Shown here one piece after another: positions 63,217 through 64,000 of a stretch of 64,000 nucleotides of DNA. The stretch lies in NCBI RefSeq assembly GCF_017254835.1, contig NZ_JAFKCW010000002.1:496001-560000 (forward strand). The letters run 5' to 3'. How positions within the stretch are numbered: position 1 is the first letter of the stretch; every line of letters starts with the position of its first letter. A model generated the notes under the pieces. That model made no database searches. It was not told where the DNA came from and saw only the letters and a list, made by a program, of their open reading frames with translations. The translations under genes and the position numbers were made by a program. The DNA comes from Algoriphagus aestuariicola (GTDB taxonomy: Bacteria; Bacteroidota; Bacteroidia; Cytophagales; Cyclobacteriaceae).

Positions 63217-64000
63217 TTATTTTAACTTAACCTTATTATCTTTAATTTCAAGATTGCCCTTAGCATTTACTTGTTCAAAGACCCGCGCAGCTGAAATTAA
63301 AGACATTTTGTCTTTATAAACAACATTTCCGGTAATAATAGACTTTTTTAAAGACTTACCTCTGATAACAAACGCTTGTCCTTTGCCCGTAATATAAAAC
63401 ACATTATCTCTTACAATTGCGTAATCTCCAGCTATATTTGTCCCATCATTCCAATCTTTTCCACCATGCATATCGATTGCCCAAGTGTTATTTCCATCTT
63501 TGCAAAATAAATTTCCTTCAACCGTATACCTAGACCCTTCCCTTCCTGTAGAAGCTATAGAATGACGGTTGTAATTAAAAACATTATTTGTAATAATAGC
63601 TTCTCCCTGATCAATTGTAATACCATATCCAAGACCAAATCTTTGATTATGATGGATATAAGAGTTTTTTATTTGTATATTCTCAGCTCCTTTCCGAACG
63701 TACACTGCTGTATAGGTCCACTGTGACAATTCGCAATTATCGATCACCAAGTTTCTCATCTGGGTTGCAACTCCCGAAGATACTGGAGTAGCATACATAT
63801 TATTATGGTACAATTCCATATAACTATTTTTTACATCTACTTGTTTTTTTTCCTCAAAAGAATCGTCTTTGACCAAAACATTCCCATCGTCACCAACTAT
63901 GGTGACACCATATATTAAGACATTATCCCCATCAACTTTAAAAAAAGGATGTACCCCTGCATTGCTGGTAAATAAAACTGCACCAAGTTCTTTCTTATTT
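63217..64000 (-). CDS. Right-handed parallel beta-helix protein, partial (5' end beyond window)
   Basis: The frame is open to the window edge, so the gene starts outside. At least 260 residues are visible: repeated rungs of beta-helix type with Asn-rich turns (VIDNCELSQW, IQIKNSYIHHNQRFGLG, AIITNNVFNYNRHSI, AIVRDNVFYITG), as in pectate lyase/NosD-type proteins. They could be polysaccharide lyase or binding proteins linked to the glycan made here. AT-rich like its neighbour. The start and any signal peptide cannot be seen. Confidence 0.8.
   Translation of the reverse strand, partial: NKKELGAVLFTSNAGVHPFFKVDGDNVLIYGVTIVGDDGNVLVKDDSFEEKKQVDVKNSYMELYHNNMYATPVSSGVATQMRNLVIDNCELSQWTYTAVYVRKGAENIQIKNSYIHHNQRFGLGYGITIDQGEAIITNNVFNYNRHSIASTGREGSRYTVEGNLFCKDGNNTWAIDMHGGKDWNDGTNIAGDYAIVRDNVFYITGKGQAFVIRGKSLKKSIITGNVVYKDKMSLISAARVFEQVNAKGNLEIKDNKVKLK

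Noticed and set aside
1-64000. CRISPR arrays, tRNA or rRNA genes, intact insertion sequences, riboswitches
   Set aside because: Looked for by eye in all gaps; no regular repeat-spacer pattern, cloverleaf-like conserved arms, transposase frame with terminal repeats, or recognised riboswitch core was found. A covariance-model search would be decisive.

Overview
The window looks like a chromosomal segment of a Bacteroidota bacterium, most likely Cytophagales and plausibly family Cyclobacteriaceae (Algoriphagus-like). This rests on gene types (fused isobutyryl-CoA mutase IcmF, Bacteroidota-style FeoAB with a tiny CxxC partner, Wzi-type capsule protein, a DUF6266-like protein), on several TAnnTTTG -7 promoter boxes, and on the rarity of Shine-Dalgarno sequences. 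The genus is inferred, not proven. No rRNA, tRNA, CRISPR array or intact insertion sequence was seen.

Layout. 0-2.6 kb: CinA and a 2-oxo acid dehydrogenase E2. 2.7-7.2 kb (minus): a hybrid histidine kinase translationally coupled to a Cache-type lipoprotein, then an OsmC protein coupled to a small gene. 7.3-13.6 kb: icmF, divergent from a sugar porter/fructokinase pair, then a SixA-type phosphatase. 13.8-16.1 kb: topA. 17.0-26.7 kb (minus): two giant adjacent genes (1423 and about 1811 aa) that match no family I recognise, with their own terminator; this is the best candidate for an undescribed system. 27.2-31.2 kb: feoA-feoB-CxxC protein and a flippase. 31.7-34.1 kb: a universal stress protein, then a sigma factor, membrane protein and Spy-like protein set. 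34.1-49.9 kb: mostly housekeeping and metabolic genes (mscL, oligopeptidase B, mgsA-pfkA, sirtuin, serine hydrolase with YfcC transporter, aldo/keto reductase, Tat-leader aminotransferase with GNAT, DnaQ/GIY-YIG fusion, Gfo/Idh/MocA oxidoreductase, FAD dehydrogenase).

50-64 kb, all minus, is a surface-glycan locus. It encodes a membrane 4,6-dehydratase, a PglC-like phosphoglycosyl transferase and a DegT aminotransferase (together an amino-deoxysugar and lipid-linked initiation module), a second WecA-like initiating transferase, WecB epimerase, Wzi, two glycosyltransferases and the start of a beta-helix protein cut by the window edge. A gene-poor stretch at 55.2-58.1 kb holds a DUF6266-like protein, an XRE regulator and a 3' remnant of a second Wzi-like gene. 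The remnant and the intact wzi share an identical 35-bp repeat that flanks wecB, so this locus has been rearranged. The last 2 kb is much more AT-rich than the rest.

Functional threads: ferrous iron uptake, fermentable sugar import and glycolysis (sugar porter, fructokinase, PfkA, MgsA), branched-chain acyl-CoA metabolism (E2, IcmF), envelope stress sensing (sigma factor set, Cache lipoprotein/kinase, OsmC, Usp, MscL) and export of a complex polysaccharide.
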